A stretch of 64,000 nt of DNA, taken from Neptuniibacter sp048548695. Its GTDB lineage: Bacteria > Pseudomonadota > Gammaproteobacteria > Pseudomonadales > Balneatricaceae. The DNA is taken from the NCBI RefSeq assembly GCF_048548695.1, contig NZ_JBLYIF010000005.1. One strand, given 5' to 3'. The notes beneath the pieces were generated by a model. It was not told where the DNA came from. It saw only the letters and a program-made list of their open reading frames with translations, and made no database searches. How positions within the stretch are numbered: position 1 is the first letter of the stretch; each line of letters begins with the position of its first letter. Below, one piece after another: positions 1-7,491 of this stretch. The translations under genes and the position numbers were made by a program.

Positions 1-411
1 GATTTGGTAGTAGATAAAATCATCCGGGTGTAACAAATCAATCCCATATGGCTCTAAAGCATCTGGTGGAAAATCTTTCATATTAAATGTGACGATCGCA
101 TCAGCGCCACAACGAATCTCTGCGGCTAATACATGGCGATCATCAGGATCGGGGAGCTGTAACGTCTCAATTAAAGACTCATATCCAGTTACTTTGGCGT
201 CCTTGACATGAGCATCCATCAAATCCCGTACTCGCTCCAGAGCTTCTCGCGTAAATTTGCCTTGGCGGAGTAAAGCATCGATCCATTCTTCATGTATTTT
301 TTCCGTCCAATGAGCTTTAAACAGATCCGTTAATGCCAGCCGCATGAGCGTATCCCGCAAGGGGGCGGGATAGAGCACACAGGCATCGTATATAACGGTA
401 AATTTACTCAA
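1..411 (-). CDS. PIN-domain toxin, VapC-like (3' end cut by window)
   Basis: About 137 residues are visible before the gene runs off the left edge. The protein begins MSKFTVIYDACVLYPAPLRD, with the first conserved PIN acidic residue at Asp9. It continues with an RQGKF segment, an acidic LPDPDDRHVLAAE stretch and AIVTFNMKDFP, typical of the PIN_3 type of RNase fold. PIN proteins of this kind are Mg-dependent endoribonuclease toxins. No ATG is available; the best start is TTG at 411-409, six bases after the stop of the upstream HTH gene, so the pair is probably co-translated. Family membership is a confident read. Its RNA target and its activity are not visible here. Confidence 0.8.
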   Translation of the reverse strand, partial: MSKFTVIYDACVLYPAPLRDTLMRLALTDLFKAHWTEKIHEEWIDALLRQGKFTREALERVRDLMDAHVKDAKVTGYESLIETLQLPDPDDRHVLAAEIRCGADAIVTFNMKDFPPDALEPYGIDLLHPDDFIYYQI

Positions 412-417
412 TGGAAA

Positions 418-870
418 TCAATACCCCATATCCTCTTCCTGAGACAGGGCCGCCAACTCGTCCAAAGCCTGCTCTCTAAGCTGTGCAGTCCGTTCCCGGT
501 AGGTTAGTACATCATTTAATAACACTCGACGATGGGCGCCTACCTTGCGAAATGGAATTTCACCTTTTTCCAACAGCCCCACCAGAAAGGGACGACTTAC
601 ATTGAGTAAGTTAGCAGCCTCTTGAGTACTTACCTCTTGATGATGGGGTATCAAACTGATGGCATTACCTTTAGACACCTCCGCCAGTACATCCAACAAA
701 ACCTGTAAGACATGACCCGGCAGCACTAAATCGTCTGATTCACCATTGCTGCCTCGCAGTGAAAGTTGCACCCGATCCACATCTGCATATTTGGACAATG
801 TGCGGCTTGATATTTTGGCTTGCTCTACCTCTGCCTGGGTAGGCAATTGGACTATTTTTTGGGCAGACAT
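418..870 (-). CDS. HTH excisionase-type antitoxin
   Basis: The product is 150 residues when started at the ATG at 870, which has AAGGAG eight bases upstream. A longer reading from 894 has no ribosome site. The middle of the protein carries a MerR/excisionase-like helix-turn-helix (STQEAANLLNVSRPFLVGLL, then IPFRKVGAHRRVLLNDV). The N-terminal half is probably a dimerisation or toxin-binding part. It sits immediately upstream of the PIN gene, the usual antitoxin-first order. By analogy it should neutralise the PIN toxin and repress its own promoter, where an 18-bp-period repeat lies. The antitoxin role is inferred from gene order plus the HTH. Confidence 0.75.
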   Translation of the reverse strand: MSAQKIVQLPTQAEVEQAKISSRTLSKYADVDRVQLSLRGSNGESDDLVLPGHVLQVLLDVLAEVSKGNAISLIPHHQEVSTQEAANLLNVSRPFLVGLLEKGEIPFRKVGAHRRVLLNDVLTYRERTAQLREQALDELAALSQEEDMGY

Positions 871-935
871 AACCAATACTCCTTGTTGCTTCATCGCATA
901 AAAAGCGAAGCTTATGTAGAGAAGCTTAGCACAAA

Positions 936-966
936 CGAAATAAACGAAACTATCGAAATAAACGAA
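936..966. promoter_or_regulatory. Direct repeat, likely operator of the TA module
   Basis: The 13-mer CGAAATAAACGAA occurs twice, at 936-948 and 954-966, with an 18-bp period. It lies 66-96 bp upstream of the antitoxin start in an AT-rich stretch that also has two AAGCTT palindromes at about 908-926. Direct repeats at this distance fit binding by the HTH antitoxin for autoregulation. That function is an inference. Confidence 0.45.
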
Positions 967-1138
967 TAGATTCCACCCATGATTAAAACCATACTGTCAG
1001 GCTTTACTCCTTTACCTGCCAATACAAACAAAAAGCATGGCACTCGATGCTGTAAGTTAATGTCCAATTTGGTAGTAAAGCAGGACCGCTCTTGCCATCA
1101 AATGGTGATAGTCACAGAGTCGAAAACGAGGCTTTGCC

Positions 1139-1510
1139 ATGCCAAACCCTGACAACAAAATCACCGTGTTCTACGACGGTGCCTGTCCCCGCTGTGTTCG
1201 GGACCGGGCGAATTATGAAAAAAGAGATCCGGGTAGCGGGGCTGATATTGAGTGGTTTGATATCACGGGTCGCGAGAGTGAGCTGTGTTCACTAGGCATT
1301 GATCCACATAGGGCGTTAACTGAGCTGCATATTCGCACCGCCGAGGGAGAGATCCTGTCAGAGCTGGATGCCTACCGGGTCTTGATGGCGCGCGTACCGG
1401 CATATCGTCTGCTGGGCTGGCTGATCGGTTTACCCTTCATCCGGCCCTGGGTGAGCTGGTTATATCATCGCTGGGTAACCCGGCGACTGGCACGGGAGGG
1501 CCGGCTTTAG
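1139..1510 (+). CDS. DCC-family (DUF393) thiol-disulfide oxidoreductase-like protein
   Basis: This is a 123-residue protein with the family signature FYDGACPRCVRD near the N-terminus, giving a CxxC pair at Cys16 and Cys19 right after the YDG turn. The C-terminal half (RVPAYRLLGWLIGLPFIRPW) is hydrophobic and may associate with the membrane. DCC proteins have a thioredoxin-like fold and are presumed thiol/disulfide exchange proteins, but few have a known substrate. The gene stands alone, transcribed toward the convergent GlxA-type regulator. A GAGGC ribosome site precedes the ATG. Length matches the family. Confidence 0.85.
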   Translation: MPNPDNKITVFYDGACPRCVRDRANYEKRDPGSGADIEWFDITGRESELCSLGIDPHRALTELHIRTAEGEILSELDAYRVLMARVPAYRLLGWLIGLPFIRPWVSWLYHRWVTRRLAREGRL

Positions 1511-1544
1511 TCATCTCGGCAGCAGCCTTCTGTGCCCAATGCAC

Positions 1545-2486
1545 TTAACGCACAAAACGTTTTTTAAACTCCTTAGGCGTTTGCCCGGTGATCTTGATAA
1601 AGGTTTTACGAAAGGCACCTAGGTCTTCATAACCCACTTCCGTGGCGATGCGCTCAATAGATGTGCCGCTGGTTTCAATCAGCTCACAGGCCTTCTGAAT
1701 ACGCAGCTGCTGCAGATACTGGGTCGGTTTTAGACCCGTGGCTTTGACAAAACGCCTCAGGAAAGTCCGTTCGGTCAGGTGTGAAAGTTGCGCCAGCTGC
1801 CTGATTACCACGGTCTTCTGGAAATCTCGCTGCAGCTGATGCTGAACCCGAATGATCGTTTCATCACCATGATCCAGTTTGGGCGTAAAACGCCTGTAGT
1901 AGCTCTGTTCCCGCGGGCCGGTATCCACAATCAGAAAACGCCCCAACTGACGCATGATCTGCGAATTGGTAAACTGCGCCACCAGTTCCAGCCCCAGATC
2001 AATCCAGCTCATTAACCCGCCCGCCGTAATGATATCGGCATCGTTGATCAGCAGCTTATTGATGTCGAGCCCGATCCGCGGAAAGCGACTGGCAAATTCA
2101 TCAGCCAATGCCCAGTGTGTGGTGACCCGGCGGCCATTCAGCAAACCGGTCTCGGCTAACACAAAGGCTCCGGCACAAACAGAGCAGATAATGGCACCGT
2201 TTTGATGCTGTTTTGTCAGCCAGTCCAGCAACCTCGGCTCTGGATTAAGGTAATAGCTATCATCCAGACAGGGCGGCAGAATAACTACCTGCATCGGTGC
2301 TGTGTCATCAATTACGCCCTGATTGATCTGCAAGCCGTCAAAAATATGGGTATTAAAAACACCTTCACACCCCTGTTGATGACATATGGTATTAGCCAGA
2401 TAAAACTGCTCGGCCATCCCTTGAACTGCAGACAACAGTGCACCCGGATAATGAACGATGCCGATCTGAATGGTTTTTTTTGTCAT
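1545..2486 (-). CDS. GlxA-family transcriptional regulator (DJ-1/PfpI plus AraC HTH)
   Basis: The 313-residue protein has a DJ-1/PfpI-like domain (about 5-175) with the nucleophile-elbow motif ICSVCAGAF (Cys104), followed by an AraC-type DNA-binding domain with two helix-turn-helices (about 215-313; LTERTFLRRFVKATG and IATEVGYEDLGAFRKTF). Such regulators sense a small metabolite through the DJ-1-like domain, usually without catalysis, and activate a neighbouring operon. It is divergent from the isochorismatase-like hydrolase gene at 2626 with a 139-bp shared promoter region, which makes that gene the obvious target candidate. The ligand cannot be read from the sequence. Confidence 0.85.
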   Translation of the reverse strand: MTKKTIQIGIVHYPGALLSAVQGMAEQFYLANTICHQQGCEGVFNTHIFDGLQINQGVIDDTAPMQVVILPPCLDDSYYLNPEPRLLDWLTKQHQNGAIICSVCAGAFVLAETGLLNGRRVTTHWALADEFASRFPRIGLDINKLLINDADIITAGGLMSWIDLGLELVAQFTNSQIMRQLGRFLIVDTGPREQSYYRRFTPKLDHGDETIIRVQHQLQRDFQKTVVIRQLAQLSHLTERTFLRRFVKATGLKPTQYLQQLRIQKACELIETSGTSIERIATEVGYEDLGAFRKTFIKITGQTPKEFKKRFVR

Positions 2487-2625
2487 TTTTAACTTCTTTT
2501 ATGCCAGTTTCACCCGCAGTATGGGATGCTAATTCCTAACATAATAAAAACCAACACTAACCATCATCTGTCTTTGCACGTTTACAGAGACTGATTTCTA
2601 CACACCCAGACACAGAGGGCATGAT

Positions 2626-3228
2626 ATGAGCGATCTGACTACCCTGCGGGACCTTGTTGGCCTCGGCAATACAGCCACCCCAATCAGTGATTCGGCACTG
2701 GTGATTATTGATGCACAAAACACCTATTGCGAAGGCATCATGAAACTGGATGGCGTTGAAGCCGCGCTGGAAGAGTGCAAAACGCTGCTGGCTCGTTTTC
2801 GTCAGGCCGGACGCCCGATTTTTCATATTCAGCATGATGCTGGCCCTGGCACACCGTATGATGTTTCCAGCCATATTGGTCAGATCACTGAAGCTGTCAC
2901 ACCGCTGGCAGATGAAACGGTGATTACCAAGAACTACCCCAACTCTTTCACTCAAACCGAGCTGGATGCCCTGCTGAAGCAGGCGGGCGTTGCCAATCTG
3001 ATTCTGGTGGGCTTTATGTCTCACATGTGTGTCAATTCAACCGCACGCGGTGCCTTCAGCCTGGGCTATAATCCCACGGTGGTGGCCTCTGCAACAGCGA
3101 CCCGATCACTGCCCTCTAAAGTAACAGGGCAGGCACTGCCTGCCGAACAGATTCAGGAAGTAGCACTGGCTGCTTTGTCTGACCTGCCATCTGCAGTCGT
3201 GCCATCCTCTGCAGATGTACCTGACTGA
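2626..3228 (+). CDS. Isochorismatase-family cysteine hydrolase
   Basis: The 200-residue protein shows the family triad: Asp29 in LVIIDAQNTYC, Lys102 in ITKNYPNSF and Cys135 in GFMSHMCVNSTARGAF, with the usual cis-peptide region just before the cysteine. Members hydrolyse isochorismate, nicotinamide, N-carbamoyl compounds or similar amides. The substrate here is not determinable, and the sequence is not an obvious nicotinamidase. An AGAGGG ribosome site precedes the ATG. It is divergent from a GlxA-type activator and followed by a strong hairpin terminator, so it appears monocistronic and regulator-controlled. Confidence 0.85.
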   Translation: MSDLTTLRDLVGLGNTATPISDSALVIIDAQNTYCEGIMKLDGVEAALEECKTLLARFRQAGRPIFHIQHDAGPGTPYDVSSHIGQITEAVTPLADETVITKNYPNSFTQTELDALLKQAGVANLILVGFMSHMCVNSTARGAFSLGYNPTVVASATATRSLPSKVTGQALPAEQIQEVALAALSDLPSAVVPSSADVPD

Positions 3229-3241
3229 CACCTGAGACGTA

Positions 3242-3274
3242 GATGCCCGGCGGACCAAGCGCAGGCCGGGCATC
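3242..3274 (+). terminator. Rho-independent-like terminator after the hydrolase gene
   Basis: Ten-base perfect arms GATGCCCGGC and GCCGGGCATC enclose a 13-base loop, 13 bp after the stop codon. They are followed by a short run CTTTTA rather than a long T tract, so termination efficiency is uncertain. Confidence 0.6.
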
Positions 3275-3539
3275 ATCAGCTTTTATCCCACGCACACCAC
3301 CCGCATAACGTCATTGCACGCAGATTCCTGCCTTATCGTTTTGTCAGTGCCTGTCACCTCACAGGCCGCGACTTAAATACCAGCCCTTCCCCGGGGTTTC
3401 GGACGGTTGATTAATTAAAGCAATCGACCCTAATAACAGGATCAATTTCATCCCTTCACCGGTTACGACTATAACTAATATGCAGGAACACGACTGGATA
3501 TGCATGACGCACCTCCATAGGTCGAGAGAGGAGAGAATA
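3275..3539. other. katG upstream region
   Basis: Together with the terminator, this is a 311-bp stretch without a gene. It should hold the katG promoter. I looked for the four-part OxyR pattern (ATAG/CTAT elements at 10-11 bp steps) and did not find a convincing match. A short inverted repeat CCTGT/ACAGG is present at 3350-3365. Nothing else is recognisable. Confidence 0.4.
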
Positions 3540-5738
3540 ATGAACAACAATAATGAAACCACTGCGGGTCAATGCCCATTTATGCACGGCGCGCAAACCC
3601 AAGTCGGTGGCAGTGGCACAGACATTCATGACTGGTGGCCAAATGCGTTAAACCTAGACATCCTGCACCAGCATGACAGCAAGACCAATCCACTTGGCGC
3701 AGGTTTTAACTATACCGCAGCTTTCAACTCCCTGGATCTGGCCGCCGTGAAAAACGATTTGCACAGTCTGATGACTGACAGCCAGGACTGGTGGCCTGCC
3801 GATTGGGGTCATTACGGCGGTTTGATGATCCGTATGGCCTGGCACGCAGCCGGCTCCTACCGTATTGCCGATGGCCGCGGTGGGGCAGGCACAGGCAACC
3901 AACGCTTTGCTCCCCTCAACAGCTGGCCCGACAACGGCAACCTGGACAAAGCGCGACGTCTGCTCTGGCCGATCAAACAAAAGTACGGCAACAAGCTCTC
4001 CTGGGCAGATCTGATCATTCTGGCTGGCACCGTGGCATATGAGTCGATGGGACTGAAAACCTATGGTTTTGCTGGCGGTCGGGCTGATATCTGGCATCCG
4101 GAAAAAGACATCTACTGGGGTTCAGAAAAAGAGTGGTTGGCAACCAGCGACAACCCCGACAGCCGCTATTCTGGTGAACGCGATCTGGCCAACCCACTGG
4201 CGGCGGTAATGATGGGGCTGATCTACGTGAATCCGGAAGGGGTCGATGGCAAGCCCGATCCGCTGAAAACGGCACAGGACGTCCGCATCACCTTTGCCCG
4301 CATGGCAATGGACGATGAAGAAACCGTGGCGCTGACCGCCGGGGGCCATACTGTGGGCAAGGCACACGGTAATGGCGATGCGGCGAATCTTGGCCCGGAA
4401 CCCGAAGCTGCTGATATCGAGGAGCAAGGGCTCGGTTGGAACAATAATGTCAGCCGGGGAGTAGGCCGGGATACTATCACCAGTGGCCTTGAAGGTGCCT
4501 GGACCACCCACCCAACCCAGTGGGATAACGGCTATTTCCAACTGCTGTTAAGCTATGACTGGGAGTTAACCAAAAGCCCGGCAGGTGCGTGGCAGTGGGA
4601 GCCGGTGAATATCAAAGAGGAAGATAAGCCAGTAGATGTTGAGGACCCCTCTATTCGCCTGAATCCAATCATGACCGATGCCGATATGGCCATGAAGATG
4701 GACCCGGAATACCGCAAGATTTCCGAACGCTTCTACAACGATCCGGACTACTTCTCAGAAGTATTTGCCCGTGCCTGGTTTAAGCTGACCCATCGCGATC
4801 TGGGACCAAAAAGCCGTTATCTGGGGCCAGACGTTCCGGCGGAAGATCTGATCTGGCAGGACCCCGTGCCGACCGTTGATTACAGCCTGAGTGACACCGA
4901 AATTGCCGGACTGAAGGCGCAAATACTGGCCAGCGGTCTGAGTGTTTCAGAGCTGGTCAGTACGGCCTGGGATAGCGCCCGTACCTTCCGTGGTTCCGAC
5001 TACCGCGGCGGTGCCAACGGGGCACGCATCCGCCTGGCTCCGCAAAAGGACTGGCAGGGTAACGAACCTGCCCGATTGGATAAGGTGCTCAACACACTAG
5101 AAGCGATACAAGTCGGTTTAAGCAAGCCAGTCAGTATGGCTGACCTGATCGTGCTGGGTGGCAGCGCAGCGGTAGAAAAAGCCGCCTGTGATGCGGGCGT
5201 AGAGATCACCGTACCCTTTGTGCCAGGACGAGGAGATGCCACGCAGGAGATGACCGATGTAGAATCGTTCGCAGTACTTGAACCGCTACATGACGGCTAC
5301 CGCAACTGGCTGAAGGGAGATTATGTGGTCTCCGCAGAAGAGATGCTGCTGGATCGTACCCAGCTGCTGGGACTGTCCGCCCCCGAGATGACAGTCCTGA
5401 TTGGCGGCATGCGGGTATTGGGTACCAATCATGACGGCAGCCAACACGGCGTGTTTACCGACCGCGTGGGCGTACTGAGCAATGACTTCTTCATCAACCT
5501 GACCGATATGCGCTACCGCTGGAATCCGGTTGGCAAGAATCTCTATGAGATTTACGACCGCGCCAGCGGGGAGGTCAAGTGGACCGCAACCCGAGTTGAT
5601 CTGATATTTGGTTCCAATTCGGTGCTGCGCAGCTACGCTGAGGTGTATGCACAGAACGACGCCAAAGAAAAATTTATCTGCGACTTTGTCAGTGCTTGGA
5701 ACAAAGTCATGAATGCGGACCGTTTCGACCTGGTCTGA
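3540..5738 (+). CDS. katG: Catalase-peroxidase KatG
   Basis: This bifunctional heme enzyme removes H2O2 by catalase and peroxidase reactions. Translation is placed at the ATG at 3540, preceded by GAGAGGAGAG; the upstream in-frame ATG at 3480 lacks a ribosome site. That gives 732 residues, normal for KatG. Distal residues Arg98, Trp101 and His102 are in IRMAWHAAGSYR. Tyr229 (GLIYVNPEG) and Met255 (FARMAMDDEE) complete the Trp-Tyr-Met adduct needed for catalase activity. The proximal heme ligand is His270 in LTAGGHTVGKAHG. Both tandem peroxidase-like halves are present. There is no signal peptide, so it is cytoplasmic. A strong terminator follows. Confidence 0.98.
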   Translation: MNNNNETTAGQCPFMHGAQTQVGGSGTDIHDWWPNALNLDILHQHDSKTNPLGAGFNYTAAFNSLDLAAVKNDLHSLMTDSQDWWPADWGHYGGLMIRMAWHAAGSYRIADGRGGAGTGNQRFAPLNSWPDNGNLDKARRLLWPIKQKYGNKLSWADLIILAGTVAYESMGLKTYGFAGGRADIWHPEKDIYWGSEKEWLATSDNPDSRYSGERDLANPLAAVMMGLIYVNPEGVDGKPDPLKTAQDVRITFARMAMDDEETVALTAGGHTVGKAHGNGDAANLGPEPEAADIEEQGLGWNNNVSRGVGRDTITSGLEGAWTTHPTQWDNGYFQLLLSYDWELTKSPAGAWQWEPVNIKEEDKPVDVEDPSIRLNPIMTDADMAMKMDPEYRKISERFYNDPDYFSEVFARAWFKLTHRDLGPKSRYLGPDVPAEDLIWQDPVPTVDYSLSDTEIAGLKAQILASGLSVSELVSTAWDSARTFRGSDYRGGANGARIRLAPQKDWQGNEPARLDKVLNTLEAIQVGLSKPVSMADLIVLGGSAAVEKAACDAGVEITVPFVPGRGDATQEMTDVESFAVLEPLHDGYRNWLKGDYVVSAEEMLLDRTQLLGLSAPEMTVLIGGMRVLGTNHDGSQHGVFTDRVGVLSNDFFINLTDMRYRWNPVGKNLYEIYDRASGEVKWTATRVDLIFGSNSVLRSYAEVYAQNDAKEKFICDFVSAWNKVMNADRFDLV

Positions 5739-5753
5739 CACATGACTCCCAAC

Positions 5754-5780
5754 AAAAACCCGGCATCAGCCGGGTTTTTT
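5754..5780. terminator. Bidirectional terminator between katG and the DUF4399 gene
   Basis: Arms AAAACCCGGC and GCCGGGTTTT flank a four-base loop, with A-rich sequence on one side and a T run on the other. It can end katG transcripts on the plus strand and transcripts of the convergent gene on the minus strand. Confidence 0.9.
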
Positions 5781-5804
5781 ATTCAACGGCGAACCTGAAA
5801 GCAT

Positions 5805-6212
5805 TTACTCTGCCACTGTCACCGTGATTTTTTCAGACACCACCGGAGGATTATGCGGGGTATGTGTCATATCCCCCAGAATCAGCTGCAAGGTGTGGGC
5901 ACCCGGACTCAATGTCAGTGTCGTTTCGGTCTGACCACCACCAAAATGCTTCACATCTTTGCCCAGTGGCATGCTCATATCGGGTAAAGCGCCGTCCACC
6001 AATAGGTGATGGTGACCCGTGTTCGCTTTATCGGTCCCCGCAGGTGCGACGCCCATACCTTTGAGGCCAAATTTAACGGTGAAGGTTGCGGGTACAGTGG
6101 CACCGTCAGCCGGCGCAATAATATAGGCCATCGCCCCTTCGGGGGCATCAGCGGCAATCGCAACCTGCGCTGCCAGCACACTAAATCCAACAGCAAGCAG
6201 AAGTTTTTTCAT
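5805..6212 (-). CDS. DUF4399-domain periplasmic protein
   Basis: The 135-residue protein starts with a signal peptide (MKKLLLAVGFSVLAAQVAIA, cleaved before ADAPEG). The start at 6212 is preferred because AAGGA lies eight bases upstream, whereas the ATG two codons earlier is too close to it. The mature part shows the DUF4399 pattern: KFGLKGMGVAPAGT, GHHHLLVD and LGDMTHTPHNPPV, with conserved histidines that suggest metal or small-ligand binding. The biochemical function of the family is unknown. It converges on katG and has no operon partner. Confidence 0.85.
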   Translation of the reverse strand: MKKLLLAVGFSVLAAQVAIAADAPEGAMAYIIAPADGATVPATFTVKFGLKGMGVAPAGTDKANTGHHHLLVDGALPDMSMPLGKDVKHFGGGQTETTLTLSPGAHTLQLILGDMTHTPHNPPVVSEKITVTVAE

Positions 6213-6218
6213 TGTCAT

Positions 6219-6540
6219 GTTCCTTGCAAAGATTAAAAAACAGCACTACACGCACTGATACAGTCCTTTAACTGTAGCCAAGTTGTGCACCGCCACAAGA
6301 AAACAGCAGCGAAAATCCCAAAACTGCCAACGCCAAACGTTGGCCCATATATACCAGTAAACACTATGGTTGCCTTACTAAAACGTCTGACTTCAGGAAA
6401 CAAACCGTCAGAGCGAAAACATTACATTAAGTGTTGAGCAAATCCCGCTGTCATATGTTGATACACAATGCTGAGCTGAGAGCTGCGTGACAACAGTTCT
6501 GCTACTGGCTCACGTCGCCCCTGACACGTGACATGATCCA
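6219..6540. other. Gene-free interval with one hairpin
   Basis: This 322-bp interval separates two minus-strand transcription units. A hairpin with arms GCCAACG/CGTTGGC lies at 6326-6344. Read on the minus strand it is followed by GTTTTGGGATTTT, so it may be a weak terminator for the upstream diguanylate cyclase transcript. No ORF, RNA gene or recognisable operator was seen in the rest. Confidence 0.4.
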
Positions 6541-7491
6541 TCACAAACGTTCAGTACAACAGTCAGTCTGATCCTGATTGTTACCGGAGATCAACATGGT
6601 ACAGTTGCGGCCGTCTGATTTAGCTTTGTAAAGCGCCTTATCCGCCAGTGCCACTAACTCATCAACCGAGAGTGAGGACTGATGGGGGTCGATGATACAA
6701 ATGCCTGTGCTCACCGTAATGTTCAGGCTGACGCCATCCACCCTAAAGGGAACCGAGGCTATATGGTTGCGCAGACGCTCAAACAAACTGCAGATTTGGC
6801 TGCGCGAGGTGCTTAATACAATCATAAACTCCTCGCCGCCATAACGACCGATCAAATCATAGGGGCGTAAGGTGTCACAAAGCCTGTTCGCCACTTCGAT
6901 TAACACCTGATCACCGGCTGCATGCCCGTGGGTATCATTTACCTGCTTAAAGAAATCCACATCGCACAGGGCAATACAAAAAGCCTCATCTTGCCGGGCA
7001 GCCCGCGCCTGCTCTACACCGACCCCATCATAGATCGCCCTGCGATTATACAACCCGGTAAGGTCATCGTGACTGGCACGATATTCCAGGTTGGCATAGG
7101 CCGCATGCAGTTCTGACTGCATCTGTAACAGCCGCTGGCCGACCCTGATTCGAGCATGCAGTTCAGCATTTTCAAAGGGTTTGGCAATATAGTCGTTGGC
7201 GCCCTGATCCAGGCCGGCAACCACATCTTCAACTCGATTCCGCGAAGTCAGCAAAATAATGTAGGGAGGGCTATCAATAAATTTCGCGCGAATTTTCTGG
7301 CACAACTCAATACCATTCAGCCCAGGCATTTCCCAGTCCAGTAACAGCATCGACGGAGCCTCTTCCACCTGCATTGCGCGCCATGCAGTCAAACCATCTT
7401 CCGCCATCACAGGGTCAAATCCCCACTGCCGTGACAGCATCATCAACATCGTGCGAGAAGTTGCATCATCATCCGCGATCAGAAGCTTCAC
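6541..7491 (-). CDS. Response regulator diguanylate cyclase (REC-GGDEF)
   Basis: This protein makes cyclic di-GMP under phosphorelay control. The receiver domain (about 1-120) has the acidic pair in IADDD and the phosphoacceptor Asp in LLLDWEMPG. The GGDEF domain (about 150-305) has an intact active site GGEEF, preceded by an RPYD inhibitory I-site at the canonical five-residue spacing. The GTG at 7491 is the likely start (316 residues): GAGGAG stands seven bases upstream. A TTG 15 bases earlier is also in frame. The gene overlaps the 3' end of the hybrid kinase by 23 bp, which implies translational coupling and points to the kinase as its partner. Confidence 0.92.
   Translation of the reverse strand: MKLLIADDDATSRTMLMMLSRQWGFDPVMAEDGLTAWRAMQVEEAPSMLLLDWEMPGLNGIELCQKIRAKFIDSPPYIILLTSRNRVEDVVAGLDQGANDYIAKPFENAELHARIRVGQRLLQMQSELHAAYANLEYRASHDDLTGLYNRRAIYDGVGVEQARAARQDEAFCIALCDVDFFKQVNDTHGHAAGDQVLIEVANRLCDTLRPYDLIGRYGGEEFMIVLSTSRSQICSLFERLRNHIASVPFRVDGVSLNITVSTGICIIDPHQSSLSVDELVALADKALYKAKSDGRNCTMLISGNNQDQTDCCTERL

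Noticed and set aside
1069..1080. Short sequence ATTTGGTAGTA shared with the left edge of the window
   Set aside because: Only about 11-12 bases match, with no flanking similarity. It could be a remnant of a target-site or gene-end duplication but is too short to support one.
2557..3024. 155-codon minus-strand ORF over the isochorismatase-like gene
   Set aside because: The plus-strand frame has the full catalytic triad and ribosome site. The minus frame has no recognisable feature.
3275..3539. OxyR site upstream of katG
   Set aside because: Isolated CTAT-like fragments are present, but not in the four-element spacing required for OxyR binding.
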